This document shows, one piece after another, positions 39,912-47,540 of a stretch of DNA of 64,000 nt; the first letter of the stretch is position 1; each line of letters begins with the position of its first letter. A model generated the notes under the pieces. The model was not told the origin of the DNA, made no database searches, and saw only the letters and a list, made by a program, of their open reading frames with translations. Source of the stretch: a virus. A program made the translations under genes and the position numbers. The stretch is taken from the IMG/VR virus record IMGVR_UViG_3300043313_001192, positions 1 to 64,000 of that record; one strand, written 5' to 3'.

Positions 39912-39983
39912 CGTTTACGCAGGCTGAGCCGCATCGTCACGAGGCGCTGTGTCCACTCGTTGTGGTAAACTGTCCCTAGACAG
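39908..39983 (+). promoter_or_regulatory. Module 17: motif, promoter, palindrome
   Basis: Motif 39908-39922, beginning inside the last codons of the preceding gene; 43 nt to TAAACT (39966-39971); CTGTC-CCTA-GACAG at 39970-39983. Confidence 0.7.
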
Positions 39984-40011
39984 AACGACGAAACGACCAA
40001 AGGACACACCC

Positions 40012-40197
40012 ATGGACCCGAACGCTGCACTCGCCGCCGCACGACAGGCCACCGAGGACTTCGAGAACGCCACCTCGATCTCGCAGGAGTTGGACGCCGC
40101 CGAGCGGCTGGCGAGCAACTTCACCGCACTGGACCACTGGCTCTCGCAGGAGGGCTTCCTGCCCGGCGCGTGGGCAATCGCAGGGGAGCGTGGCTGA
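40012..40197 (+). CDS. Small helical protein
   Basis: 61 aa, acidic helices. Not recognised. TGATG coupling. Confidence 0.55.
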   Translation: MDPNAALAAARQATEDFENATSISQELDAAERLASNFTALDHWLSQEGFLPGAWAIAGERG

Positions 40198-40346
40198 TGG
40201 AGCCGTACTGCGCCGACTGCGGGCTGAGCCTGCACGCGCAGGCCGAGAAGGCGATCGCCTCCGGTGAGTGGCAGATGGTCTGGGCCGACATGGACGGCTC
40301 GTGGATCTGCCCGCAGACCGGCAACGAGCACCGGCCGCAGGACTAG
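40197..40346 (+). CDS. Small zinc-like protein
   Basis: 49 aa. CADCGLSLH...WICPQTGNEH suggests a zinc knuckle. Converges with and overlaps the end of the minus gene 40343-40591. Confidence 0.5.
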   Translation: MEPYCADCGLSLHAQAEKAIASGEWQMVWADMDGSWICPQTGNEHRPQD

Positions 40347-40591
40347 GCCGAGGCCGAGTCCTGCATCTTGTTCAGGCGCTCCTGCAGTTCAGCGATCTGG
40401 CTCTGGATGCGCTCCGCATCCACGCGACCACGTGGCTTCGGCTCGACACCTTCCAGCGTCGCCTGCTGGGCGTAGAGCGCGTCGAAGCGCTCCTGGTTCT
40501 CGTTGATGAGAAGCTGCGTGGCCTTGTAGCGCGCCCTGTTGGCTGCGCGCACCTGCGCCTTGTGCTTCTCGGGATCTGATCTGGTGACCAT
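40343..40591 (-). CDS. Basic coiled-coil protein on minus strand
   Basis: 82 aa. MVTRSDPEKHKAQVRAANRARYKATQLLI is a recurrent small actinobacterial/phage start, followed by a heptad helix (IQSQIAELQERLNKMQ). Nucleic-acid binding is plausible but unproven. Confidence 0.65.
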   Translation of the reverse strand: MVTRSDPEKHKAQVRAANRARYKATQLLINENQERFDALYAQQATLEGVEPKPRGRVDAERIQSQIAELQERLNKMQDSASA

Positions 40592-40706
40592 GGTCTGGGG
40601 TCCCCTGTCCTTTGTCGTTCCCCACTGCTGACGAGAGAGCCTCTGCTCGACTCATGTTCTGCACTGCCAGTCTATGCAAACACAGCCGCGTTCACAACAC
40701 CACACA
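40592..40706 (-). promoter_or_regulatory. Minus-strand promoter and leader
   Basis: TAGACT (40674-40669, read leftward) is followed by a 78-nt leader carrying GGGGAACGACAAAGGACAG, the same AACGAC-AAAGGAC ribosome region as the rightward modules. So this minus gene belongs to the same expression style. Confidence 0.5.
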
Positions 40707-40721
40707 CTGACGTTTACGCAG
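40707..40721 (+). repeat. Module 18: 15-nt motif, distant from its promoter
   Basis: Exact motif, but 220 nt upstream of the next TAGGCT (40942). It breaks the spacing rule of other copies. Confidence 0.75.
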
Positions 40722-40941
40722 ACAGGGCTGTACCCGCAACCATGTTGGGGCAAACACCGAGGCTGTGCGAGGCTCAGCCTGCTGAGCCGCTACGCCTTGC
40801 TGAGCAGGGGTTCCCTGCCAGCAGATTTGTGTCGGACCCCTGCCCTAGGGTTGCCCTGTTAGGCAAACCCACAGGGACAGAACAGACTAGACCAGTTCGT
40901 GCCCACCCGCCCCTCGATTATGGAGTGGCGCAATGGTGTGG
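40722..40941 (+). other. Non-coding leader-like gap
   Basis: 220 nt of lower GC content without a supported ORF. Stems: GGCTCAGCCTGCTGAGCC, GCAGGGG/CCCTGC and GGGTTGCC/GGCAAACCC. Could encode a small RNA or be an insertion between motif and promoter. Confidence 0.35.
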
Positions 40942-40961
40942 TAGGCTCTGGGTACAGAGCC
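40942..40961 (+). promoter_or_regulatory. Promoter of the MoxR gene with palindrome
   Basis: TAGGCT (40942-40947) preceded by TGTGG; palindrome GGCTCTG-GGTA-CAGAGCC at 40944-40961. Confidence 0.7.
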
Positions 40962-40990
40962 AGACAAGTGAACGACGAAAGGACACGCAC

Positions 40991-42328
40991 GTGAGCACCA
41001 AGAGCACCGCCGTGATGATGCAACTCGCCACGGCCGACGGGGATTCCAAGCAGCAGATGGTGGTCTTCGCCAACAAGGCGGTCTACCGACGCAGCCTCAC
41101 CGAGGGCACCCGCACCCGCTGGCGCTACGCCAGCGTGGGCGACCTGCCTACGTGGGTCGAGGGCTACGTCAACCTGACCAAGGCCGCGCCCACGCCGATG
41201 AGCATCAGCCACGGCGCCACCCTGATGGAGGTCACCGAGGACGAGGCCACCGAGGCCGAGGGCGGCGCGTTCCCGCGCAACGTGGGGCTGCGCTACTCCC
41301 GCGTGATCGACGCGATGGACGCGGACCCGACCAGCAACGTCCCCACGCCGGACGTGAAGCAGTACGTGCAGGACTGGATCGACGCACACAGCCGCGACGA
41401 CAACGCGTGGATCGACACCCACGTGCACAGCGCTGGCACCGCCGTGGTCAAGCCTGCCGCGCCCGAGCCTGAGCCCGAGCCTGAGCCCGAGGTCAGCGTG
41501 GCCACCACGACGGGCGGCTGGACCTACCCCGAAACCAAGGGCGGCTACATCACCCGGCCCAACGGGACCAAGTACAAGGTCCGCAAGATCGACGGCACGC
41601 CCGACGTGCAGGTGATCCGCGAGGCTCGCCCCGACCGCGAGCACGTGTTCCTGTTCGGTGAGCCGGGGACCGGCAAGACGGCGCTGGTCGACTCCGCATT
41701 CGGGGACGATCTGGTGACCATGCTGGGCACCGAGGACACCGAGGTCGCGGACTTCATCGGCGGCTACACCGTGCGCGGTGGCGGGTCCTACGGCTGGACG
41801 GACGGCGCGCTCACCGAGGCGATGGAGCGCAAGGTCCCGCTGTTCATTGACGAGATTGGGGTGATCGCTCCCAAGGTGCTCACCACCGTGTTCTCGGTGA
41901 TGGACGGCCGCGACGAGATTCGGATCACCGCGAACCCCGACCGGGGCATCGTGACCGCTGGGCACGGCTTCATGGTGCTGGCAGCCACGAACCCGCACGC
42001 CCCCGGCGTGCGCCTCTCCGAGGCTCTGCTGAGCCGGTTCGCGATCCACTTGGAGGTCGGCTCGGACTACTCCGTGTGCCGCGAGATGGGTGTGCCGGAC
42101 GTGCTGGTCACCGCAGCCGAGAACCTCGACAAGCGCCGCAGCACTGGCGAGATTGGCTGGGCACCGCAGATGCGCGAGTTGCTCCGCGCCAAGGCGCAGT
42201 GGACCAAGCGCGGGGACACGTTCGCGATCCGCAACCTGATCAGCGGCGCACCCGAGGACGACCGCGAGGTCGTGGCCGAGGTCATGGCCCGCACCACCGG
42301 GAAGAAGTTGACCGGGCTGGTGCTCTGA
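40991..42328 (+). CDS. MoxR-family AAA+ ATPase
   Basis: 445 aa from GTG. Walker A GEPGTGKTA near residue 223; FIGGYTVRGGGSYGWTDGAL; Walker B VPLFIDEIG near 285; sensor-1 VLAATNPHAPG near 336; then LSRFAIHLEV. This is the MoxR/CbbQ type that works with a VWA partner to remodel or assemble target complexes. The first 160 residues are a separate alpha/beta part and a Pro/Glu linker (EPEPEPEPE). The VWA gene follows. Confidence 0.9.
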   Translation: MSTKSTAVMMQLATADGDSKQQMVVFANKAVYRRSLTEGTRTRWRYASVGDLPTWVEGYVNLTKAAPTPMSISHGATLMEVTEDEATEAEGGAFPRNVGLRYSRVIDAMDADPTSNVPTPDVKQYVQDWIDAHSRDDNAWIDTHVHSAGTAVVKPAAPEPEPEPEPEVSVATTTGGWTYPETKGGYITRPNGTKYKVRKIDGTPDVQVIREARPDREHVFLFGEPGTGKTALVDSAFGDDLVTMLGTEDTEVADFIGGYTVRGGGSYGWTDGALTEAMERKVPLFIDEIGVIAPKVLTTVFSVMDGRDEIRITANPDRGIVTAGHGFMVLAATNPHAPGVRLSEALLSRFAIHLEVGSDYSVCREMGVPDVLVTAAENLDKRRSTGEIGWAPQMRELLRAKAQWTKRGDTFAIRNLISGAPEDDREVVAEVMARTTGKKLTGLVL

Positions 42329-42333
42329 GACTT

Positions 42334-42363
42334 CCGGCCCGCGCTGTTGCAAGCGCGGGCCGG
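42334..42363 (+). terminator. 12-bp terminator hairpin
   Basis: CCGGCCCGCGCT pairs perfectly with AGCGCGGGCCGG, 6-nt loop. Confidence 0.65.
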
Positions 42364-42441
42364 GGGACCGTTCACAGTGAACGGCTCTGTAGTGCTGGCG
42401 CCAGTCCGCGTTCGGGCTGGCGTCAGCCAGGAGAGCAGCTA

Positions 42442-42551
42442 CTGACGTTTACGCAGGACAGCGCGACGTGCGCGAGGGGCGCAGGACGTGGCAAGATCAG
42501 CAGTGCCGAGGGATGCACCGATTAGGTAATGACGAGCCAGTGGTGTAAACT
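42442..42551 (+). promoter_or_regulatory. Module 19: motif and promoter
   Basis: Motif 42442-42456; 89 nt to TAAACT (42546-42551). Only a weak CTGA...TCAG symmetry follows. Confidence 0.65.
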
Positions 42552-42609
42552 GAGGTTACGAGGTCAGGGTGACTCCCCGACACAGACAGAACGACGAAAG
42601 GACACGGCC

Positions 42610-44439
42610 ATGGGCCACATCTTGTACGGCAAGGTCGAGAGCACTGTGAACAAGAGCGACGACGACTGGTACGGCGTCGCGGCGCAGGTCGGCAAGTTCA
42701 CGAACAAGCGTGCGCACCGCAGCGATATCACTGCTGTCGTGTCCAGCACTGCTGGCATGGGCGCTCCCGCGTGCTTCATCCCGAGCCTTGCCGAGATGCA
42801 CATCAACACCGAGGCCGCTCCCATGGGTCCTCCCGACAAGGTCAATCTGGACGACCGCATGTGGATGCTCACCTACGCCCCGAGCGTGGGCGCGTGCACC
42901 CACGAAGCGGCACACGCCCGCCACACGCACTGGGACCCCCGCGACCTGATGGAGAACTACGAGGCCACCCGCAAGATGGTCGACGTGATCACCACGCTGG
43001 AAGAGCCGCGCATCGAGGCGCAGGCGCTGCGCTTCCACCCTGACTCGCGTCCCTTCCTGCGAGGCTGCGCGATGGAGATTGTCGGGCGCGACTTCAAGAT
43101 CAGCGACACCCGCTACGGCGCGGCGACTGCTGCTGGTCTGCTGCTGGCCCGCGTGGATGCCAAGGTGCTGACCAAGGCCGAGGCGCGTACGTTCCGCCGC
43201 GATATCGCTGCGGTGCTGGGCGACACGCTGGACGAGTTGGAGCCGCTGTGGCAGCGCTTCCTGCGTCTGCACGACCACGACTACGCGGGCATGGTCGAGG
43301 TTGCCGCCGCATGGCTGGACGTGCTGGGCGAGGACCCCGAGGACGAGTCCGATATGGCGGGCGAGTCGATGATGGGCGAGAGCCTGTCCGGCGAGGGCGA
43401 GGGCGAGGGCGAGGGCTCTGGCAAGGGCGAGGGCGAGGGCGACGAGTCCGAGGGCGAGGCGTCCGGCTTCGGGGACAAGATCATGGGCAAGGTGCACATC
43501 ACCGAGTCCAAGATGGACAAGGAGGTCACCGAGGCTCGCGGCGAAGAGCGCGCCGAGCGTCGTCGCGCCGAGTCCAAGGCCGACGCCGAGCGCCGCAAGT
43601 CTGCCGAGGGTCCGCACGCCGAGGCGTTCACGCACACCGGGCTGCACGGCTACTCACCGGACGGGTTCGCGCACTACTCGCACTCGCGTCCCCCGACCGC
43701 CGACGAGCGTCGTGCGGCCAAGATGCTGGCCCGCTCGTTGGAGAAGATCGACTACCGGGACCGGGCCGTGACCAAGGTCCGCAGCGTGGTTCCTCCCGGC
43801 CGTCTGGTCGGGCGGGCTGCGGTGCAGGCCGACGCGATGATCGAGCAGGGCCGGGACGCCTCTGGTGTCGAGGTCTGGTCGGGCAAGCGCCGCAAGCGGG
43901 TCGAGTCCACGCCGCTGACGATCGGGTTCCTCGGGGATATCTCGGGGTCGATGAACGCGGCCATGGAGCCGCTGGCATCGAGCCAGTGGGTGCTGAGCAC
44001 CGCAGGCGCGCACGTGGACGCCAAGGTCGCCAGCGTGCACTTCGGTGACCGGGTGCACGGCATCACGCCCGCTGGGGTCCGCGAGAAGGACGTGCGGCTG
44101 TTCGCTCCCTACGACGGCAGCGAGGCGTTCAAGGACGCGGCGCTGGCGATCGACAAGGAACTGAACCTGCTGGACGGGCGGGGTGCTCGCATCCTGTTCA
44201 TCGCCAGCGATGGGCAGTACGTGAACGGCACCGATATGGCCTACGCCCGCACGTGGATGCCGCTCGCCAAGCGCAAGGGTGTCGCGGTGATCTACCTGAA
44301 CTTCCTCGGGTCGATGAACCCCACCGGCGTGGGCGGTGCCAAGGTGATCGACTGCGTCCGCAAGTCGCCCGCCGAGGTCGCCGCGCTGTGCGGCAAGGCC
44401 GCACTCGCGGAGGTCCGCAAGATCGACCAGCGGGTCTAG
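42610..44439 (+). CDS. VWA-domain protein with HExxH motif, partner of MoxR
   Basis: 609 aa. Residues 96-110 (CTHEAAHARHTHW) carry HEAAH, a metalloprotease-type motif that also occurs in CobT/NorD-like VWA proteins. A Glu/Gly/Ser low-complexity linker (residues about 255-290) is followed by charged helices, then the VWA domain with MIDAS DISGSM near 443 and later FIASDGQY. The MoxR-VWA pairing suggests an ATP-driven protein-remodelling module. ATG 42610 has GAAAGGACACGG upstream. Confidence 0.85.
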   Translation: MGHILYGKVESTVNKSDDDWYGVAAQVGKFTNKRAHRSDITAVVSSTAGMGAPACFIPSLAEMHINTEAAPMGPPDKVNLDDRMWMLTYAPSVGACTHEAAHARHTHWDPRDLMENYEATRKMVDVITTLEEPRIEAQALRFHPDSRPFLRGCAMEIVGRDFKISDTRYGAATAAGLLLARVDAKVLTKAEARTFRRDIAAVLGDTLDELEPLWQRFLRLHDHDYAGMVEVAAAWLDVLGEDPEDESDMAGESMMGESLSGEGEGEGEGSGKGEGEGDESEGEASGFGDKIMGKVHITESKMDKEVTEARGEERAERRRAESKADAERRKSAEGPHAEAFTHTGLHGYSPDGFAHYSHSRPPTADERRAAKMLARSLEKIDYRDRAVTKVRSVVPPGRLVGRAAVQADAMIEQGRDASGVEVWSGKRRKRVESTPLTIGFLGDISGSMNAAMEPLASSQWVLSTAGAHVDAKVASVHFGDRVHGITPAGVREKDVRLFAPYDGSEAFKDAALAIDKELNLLDGRGARILFIASDGQYVNGTDMAYARTWMPLAKRKGVAVIYLNFLGSMNPTGVGGAKVIDCVRKSPAEVAALCGKAALAEVRKIDQRV

Positions 44440-44453
44440 CCCGCACCCAAGCC

Positions 44454-44528
44454 GGGGTCCGGCTCACCGGCTCGTCACCGGGCGCGTGAGGTCGTTACGT
44501 CCTTTCGTCCCTCACCGAGCCGGACCCC
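44454..44528 (+). ncRNA. Candidate structured RNA or complex terminator
   Basis: GGGGTCCGGCTC (44454-44465) pairs perfectly with GAGCCGGACCCC (44517-44528). Inside, GTGAGG (44486-44491) pairs with CCTCAC (44510-44515), plus a CCGG-rich stem. The 75-nt element lies between the VWA gene and the next coding unit. Confidence 0.45.
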
Positions 44529-44576
44529 TCTCCACCAGCACCACCCAACGACACAACGACACGAACGGAGCACGGC

Positions 44577-44771
44577 ATGTTGAACACAACGATCAGAGGC
44601 TGGCAGGTGGTCTTCGGACTGCGTTGCCGGTGGGGCTTCCGAGCCGCTGACGGCACGGAGGTCTGGCGGCAGCGCGGCATCGCGCTGGCGGTGCTGCAGG
44701 AGGACACGATGATGTTCCTGCTGCGGGTGCCCTACACACTGCGCACCTACCCAGGAGTGGTGTGGTCATGA
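44577..44771 (+). CDS. Small hypothetical protein
   Basis: 64 aa, beta/basic (GWQVVFGLRCRWGFRAADGTEVWRQRG). Not recognised. ATGA overlap with the WGR gene. Confidence 0.5.
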   Translation: MLNTTIRGWQVVFGLRCRWGFRAADGTEVWRQRGIALAVLQEDTMMFLLRVPYTLRTYPGVVWS

Positions 44772-45109
44772 GCACACCCGACTTCCGCGATCAGGACCCG
44801 GTCTGGGTTCGGTACGCCGAGCTGACCGGTGGCGGGCACGACAAGTTCTACGAGCTGACCATCCACCTGCACGACGACGGCACCTTCTACGTCCAGAAGC
44901 GGTGGGGCCGACGCCCCGACGCGGGCGGCGGGCAGATCAAGGTGGAGCCGTACCAGTCGCTGAACGCAGCGCAGACGGTGAGCCTGAACATGCTGGGCGA
45001 GAAGATCGCCAAGGGCTACCGGGAGACCGAGCGTCCGCACGGCGCCGGGCAGCGGGTCTTCCGCGAGGTCGGGCACGACTTCTACGCCGACGGTGACGAG
45101 GCGTTCTAG
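44768..45109 (+). CDS. WGR-domain protein
   Basis: 113 aa. KFYELTIHLHDDGTFYVQKRWGRRPDAGGGQIK, then LNAAQTVSLNMLGEKIAKGYRE, is the WGR fold (central W-G-R, C-terminal KGY helix). WGR domains bind nucleic acids, as in PARPs. Here it stands alone. Confidence 0.8.
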   Translation: MSTPDFRDQDPVWVRYAELTGGGHDKFYELTIHLHDDGTFYVQKRWGRRPDAGGGQIKVEPYQSLNAAQTVSLNMLGEKIAKGYRETERPHGAGQRVFREVGHDFYADGDEAF

Positions 45110-45118
45110 CCGCATCGA

Positions 45119-45140
45119 CCGGCCGCCGCCAGGCGGCCGG
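45119..45140 (+). terminator. 9-bp terminator hairpin
   Basis: CCGGCCGCC pairs with GGCGGCCGG around GCCA, just after the WGR stop; followed by TTCC. Confidence 0.6.
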
Positions 45141-45157
45141 TTCCGGCAGTAACGTCA

Positions 45158-45242
45158 CTGACGTTTACGCAGCCTGGCGCCGACCTGGTGGGCTGGGCCT
45201 GGTTTGCCTGATGACCTAGATGGTGTAGACTGTTCTCAACAG
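45158..45242 (+). promoter_or_regulatory. Module 20: motif, promoter, palindrome
   Basis: Motif 45158-45172; 53 nt to TAGACT (45226-45231); palindrome CTGTT-CTC-AACAG at 45230-45242; leader AACGACGACAAGGACA. Confidence 0.8.
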
Positions 45243-45268
45243 CCCAACGACGACAAGGACACACTGAC

Positions 45269-45733
45269 ATGGCTACTGCCTTCACACCGCCCGAGGGGTT
45301 CGAGCCCCCGGAGATCACGCTGGACAACATGCGTGATGGCTCGTATGAGCGCGAGGAGGCTGCCTTCCTCGAACGGCTCGCCGACCGCGCCAAGATGAAC
45401 GGCACCAGCCCGCTGCTCGGCGAGGTGGTGCGCTGGCAGCGTGCCGACGGCTACGCGCAGTACATGGTCTGGCAGACCAAGCCGCTGCAACTGATCCACC
45501 TCAACCTGCTCGACGGCTACTCGATCGAGCCCGCGCTGATCCGGGGACTCCGGGTCGCCGACATCCACGCCATGGTGCAGCAGGCCGCGCGCATGCGTGA
45601 GTTCTTCACCGCCAAGATCGTCATCGACGAGCCCGGCGTGGTCTGCGGAGGCTGCGGCGTCACCATCCACGACGTCGCCCGCGATGTCGTGACCTGCGTG
45701 ATCTGCGGGCACCAGACGGAGGTGTCGCGATGA
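45269..45733 (+). CDS. Hypothetical protein with C-terminal zinc ribbon
   Basis: 154 aa. Helical body, then CGGCGVTIH...CVICGH near the C-terminus, a four-Cys ribbon. The middle part (WQRADGYAQYMVWQTKPLQLIHLNLLDGY) is conserved-looking. Role unknown. Confidence 0.6.
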   Translation: MATAFTPPEGFEPPEITLDNMRDGSYEREEAAFLERLADRAKMNGTSPLLGEVVRWQRADGYAQYMVWQTKPLQLIHLNLLDGYSIEPALIRGLRVADIHAMVQQAARMREFFTAKIVIDEPGVVCGGCGVTIHDVARDVVTCVICGHQTEVSR

Positions 45734-45969
45734 GCGACCAGACCTACACCCAGGATCAGGTCAGCGCGGCGCTGAACAAGGCCGCCGACGACATCATCGA
45801 AGCCACCGAGGCCGAGGACGAGGGGCTGCGCGACGCGCTGAACCTGCTGGTCAACGCCGTCGGCTCCTACCTCTGGGACGGCGCTGAAGACCTGGAGCAG
45901 GTGGCAGCGAAGAACTACGACGCCGACCTCGACTCGATCGTCGGCTGGATCGCGCAGGGCATCCGATGA
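45730..45969 (+). CDS. Small acidic helical protein
   Basis: 79 aa. Not recognised. 4-nt overlaps at both ends. Confidence 0.55.
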   Translation: MSDQTYTQDQVSAALNKAADDIIEATEAEDEGLRDALNLLVNAVGSYLWDGAEDLEQVAAKNYDADLDSIVGWIAQGIR

Positions 45970-46238
45970 GCGAGCCGCCCCGCGACCGAGTCAAGAACCC
46001 CTCGATCAACTTCCCGCAGACGCCGGAGGAGGCGCAGCGCGCCATCATCCAGCAGGTCCGCCGGATGCTGTTCGAGGAGCACAGCGCTGGCTACTCGCCG
46101 CTGACCAGGACGCGCACCGACGACGCTGGCCTGGGCACCACCCGCAGGCCCCAGCAGACCAAGTGGCTCAACGACGCGAGCGACCTGATCGGTGCCATCA
46201 TCGGCGACAAGCTGGACGAGATCGAGGCGGTGATCTGA
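45966..46238 (+). CDS. Small hypothetical protein
   Basis: 90 aa. INFPQTPEEAQRAIIQQVRRMLFEE...TKWLNDASDLIGAIIGDKLDEIEAVI; helical. Not recognised. Confidence 0.5.
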   Translation: MSEPPRDRVKNPSINFPQTPEEAQRAIIQQVRRMLFEEHSAGYSPLTRTRTDDAGLGTTRRPQQTKWLNDASDLIGAIIGDKLDEIEAVI

Positions 46239-46540
46239 TGGCGGACTGGATCGTGATCGGCACCTCGATGGTCGTCGAGGACGAGCCGGACGGCGAGGCC
46301 GCCATCAACCGCGCCCAGGACATGAGCGGCTGGAACTGGGAGGCGATCCCGGCGGTGGAACTGAACCCGCTGGTCCACTACGCGAACGTGCTGGAGGCAG
46401 CCCAGGAGGCCCAGGACGCTGCGTACGGCGACTCCAACGACGACGAGATCGACCTGCTCCGCAACGCGCTGGAGATGGCGCTGAGCGCGCTGCACCTCGA
46501 ACTGCCCGAGCCCCGCGACCCGGACGACGAAGACGCGTAG
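46238..46540 (+). CDS. Small acidic hypothetical protein
   Basis: 100 aa. Short alpha/beta start then acidic helices. Not recognised. Last gene before the sigma-like gene. Confidence 0.5.
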   Translation: MADWIVIGTSMVVEDEPDGEAAINRAQDMSGWNWEAIPAVELNPLVHYANVLEAAQEAQDAAYGDSNDDEIDLLRNALEMALSALHLELPEPRDPDDEDA

Positions 46541-46551
46541 GTTAGATAACC
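46540..46551 (+). promoter_or_regulatory. Palindrome GGTTAGATAACC abutting the sigma-like start
   Basis: A perfect arm pair GGTTA/TAACC with GA centre ends next to ATG 46552 and contains TAGATA. Either an internal promoter for a leaderless transcript or an operator. Confidence 0.45.
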
Positions 46552-47151
46552 ATGGACGGCATCCGGGATGGCTTCGGCGACGACCCCACGGTCGATGAGG
46601 TGCTGGCGGACGAGGAGGAGTTCCTGGTCCGCAACGCCCGGCACGCCCTGGTCAAGAAGATGGGCCGGGGCTTCCCCGCCGGGGCGGACGAGGACGCTGT
46701 CCAGGAGGCCCGCATTGCGGCCTGGCAGTCCTGGGAGAAGAACCACAACCGGGCCTACCTGAACATCGCTGCCCGGCAGCGGCTGATGGCCCATGTCTTT
46801 CGGGACCAGTGGTTCGGCACCAAGCCGACCGCACACGAGAAGGATCCGATCCGCCGGGCCAACCGCTCCAGCTTCGATGACCCGGACAACGGCATTGACG
46901 TTCTGGTGGACTCGGCGACCTGGGTGGACCAGGTCCTTCTGGGCTACCACCACGGCGAGATCCACCAGGCGCTGGACGCACTGACGTTTACGCAGAGGGA
47001 GTACGTGGTGCTGCGCTTCTGGGGTGGGATGTCGGACACCGAGATCGCTGCGCACCAGGGCAAGACACGGGGCGGAGTGTCCTCGGTGTGGCACAAGAGC
47101 ATCCGCCCGGCCCTCGCCTCTCAGTTGGAGTTGCTGAGCGACCTGTGCTAA
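46552..47151 (+). CDS. Sigma-70-family-like factor
   Basis: 199 aa. A region-2-like helix set (DAVQEARIAAWQSWEKNHNRAYLNIAARQRLMAHVFRD, about residues 48-85) binds core polymerase and -10 DNA in the family. A region-4-like HTH follows near 141-190: LTFTQREYVVLRFWGGMSDTEIAAHQGKTRGGVSSVWHKSI. The 15-nt motif occurs in its coding sequence at 46981 and encodes LTFTQ. No good ribosome site precedes the ATG; GGTTAGATAACC abuts it, so translation may be leaderless. Confidence 0.7.
   Translation: MDGIRDGFGDDPTVDEVLADEEEFLVRNARHALVKKMGRGFPAGADEDAVQEARIAAWQSWEKNHNRAYLNIAARQRLMAHVFRDQWFGTKPTAHEKDPIRRANRSSFDDPDNGIDVLVDSATWVDQVLLGYHHGEIHQALDALTFTQREYVVLRFWGGMSDTEIAAHQGKTRGGVSSVWHKSIRPALASQLELLSDLC
46981..46995 (+). 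repeat. Exact 15-nt motif inside the sigma-like gene
   Basis: CTGACGTTTACGCAG in frame, encoding residues 144-148 LTFTQ at the start of region 4. No promoter lies at the usual spacing downstream. Confidence 0.9.
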
Positions 47152-47168
47152 ACTGTTCCTAGGAACAG
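47149..47168 (+). promoter_or_regulatory. Promoter with 16-bp palindrome
   Basis: TAAACT (47149-47154) preceded by TGTGC, and CTGTTCCTAGGAACAG (47153-47168), a perfect palindrome. It overlaps the sigma-like gene's stop. Confidence 0.7.
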
Positions 47169-47192
47169 ACCAACGACGAAGGACGAACTGAC

Positions 47193-47540
47193 ATGACTGA
47201 CCTGCCCCGCAACGAGCACGGCGAGATCGACTGCTCCGCTTCCTACGGTGAACTCTGGTTCGTGAAGATCCAGTACAACACCGACAGCGAGAACCGCGAG
47301 ATCGCCGAGGACGACGAGAAGACGTTCGAGGAGTCGGTGACCTACCACGGCCCGTTCTTCAGCCAGCAGGAGGCTGCTGACTGGTGCAACGCCTACCCCG
47401 AGGACCCCGACGTCCACGACATGTACGTGTGGAACATGAACGCGGTCCGGCCCGACGGCAAGCCCCCGATCACCAAGGAGACCGTGGCGTACGCCGACGG
47501 CGAGTCCGCTGCCCGTGCCGACCTGGGGCTGAAGGCATGA
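47193..47540 (+). CDS. Hypothetical protein, 115 aa
   Basis: ELWFVKIQYNTDSENREIAEDDEKTFEE, then AADWCNAYPEDPDVHDMYVWNMN. Acidic alpha/beta. Role unknown. ATGA coupling to the next gene. Confidence 0.6.
   Translation: MTDLPRNEHGEIDCSASYGELWFVKIQYNTDSENREIAEDDEKTFEESVTYHGPFFSQQEAADWCNAYPEDPDVHDMYVWNMNAVRPDGKPPITKETVAYADGESAARADLGLKA

Noticed and set aside
26457-45172. The 15-nt motif as a terminator or attachment site
   Set aside because: It has only CTG/CAG end symmetry, separate hairpins already sit upstream, and no integrase is recognised; the phased promoter spacing fits regulation better.
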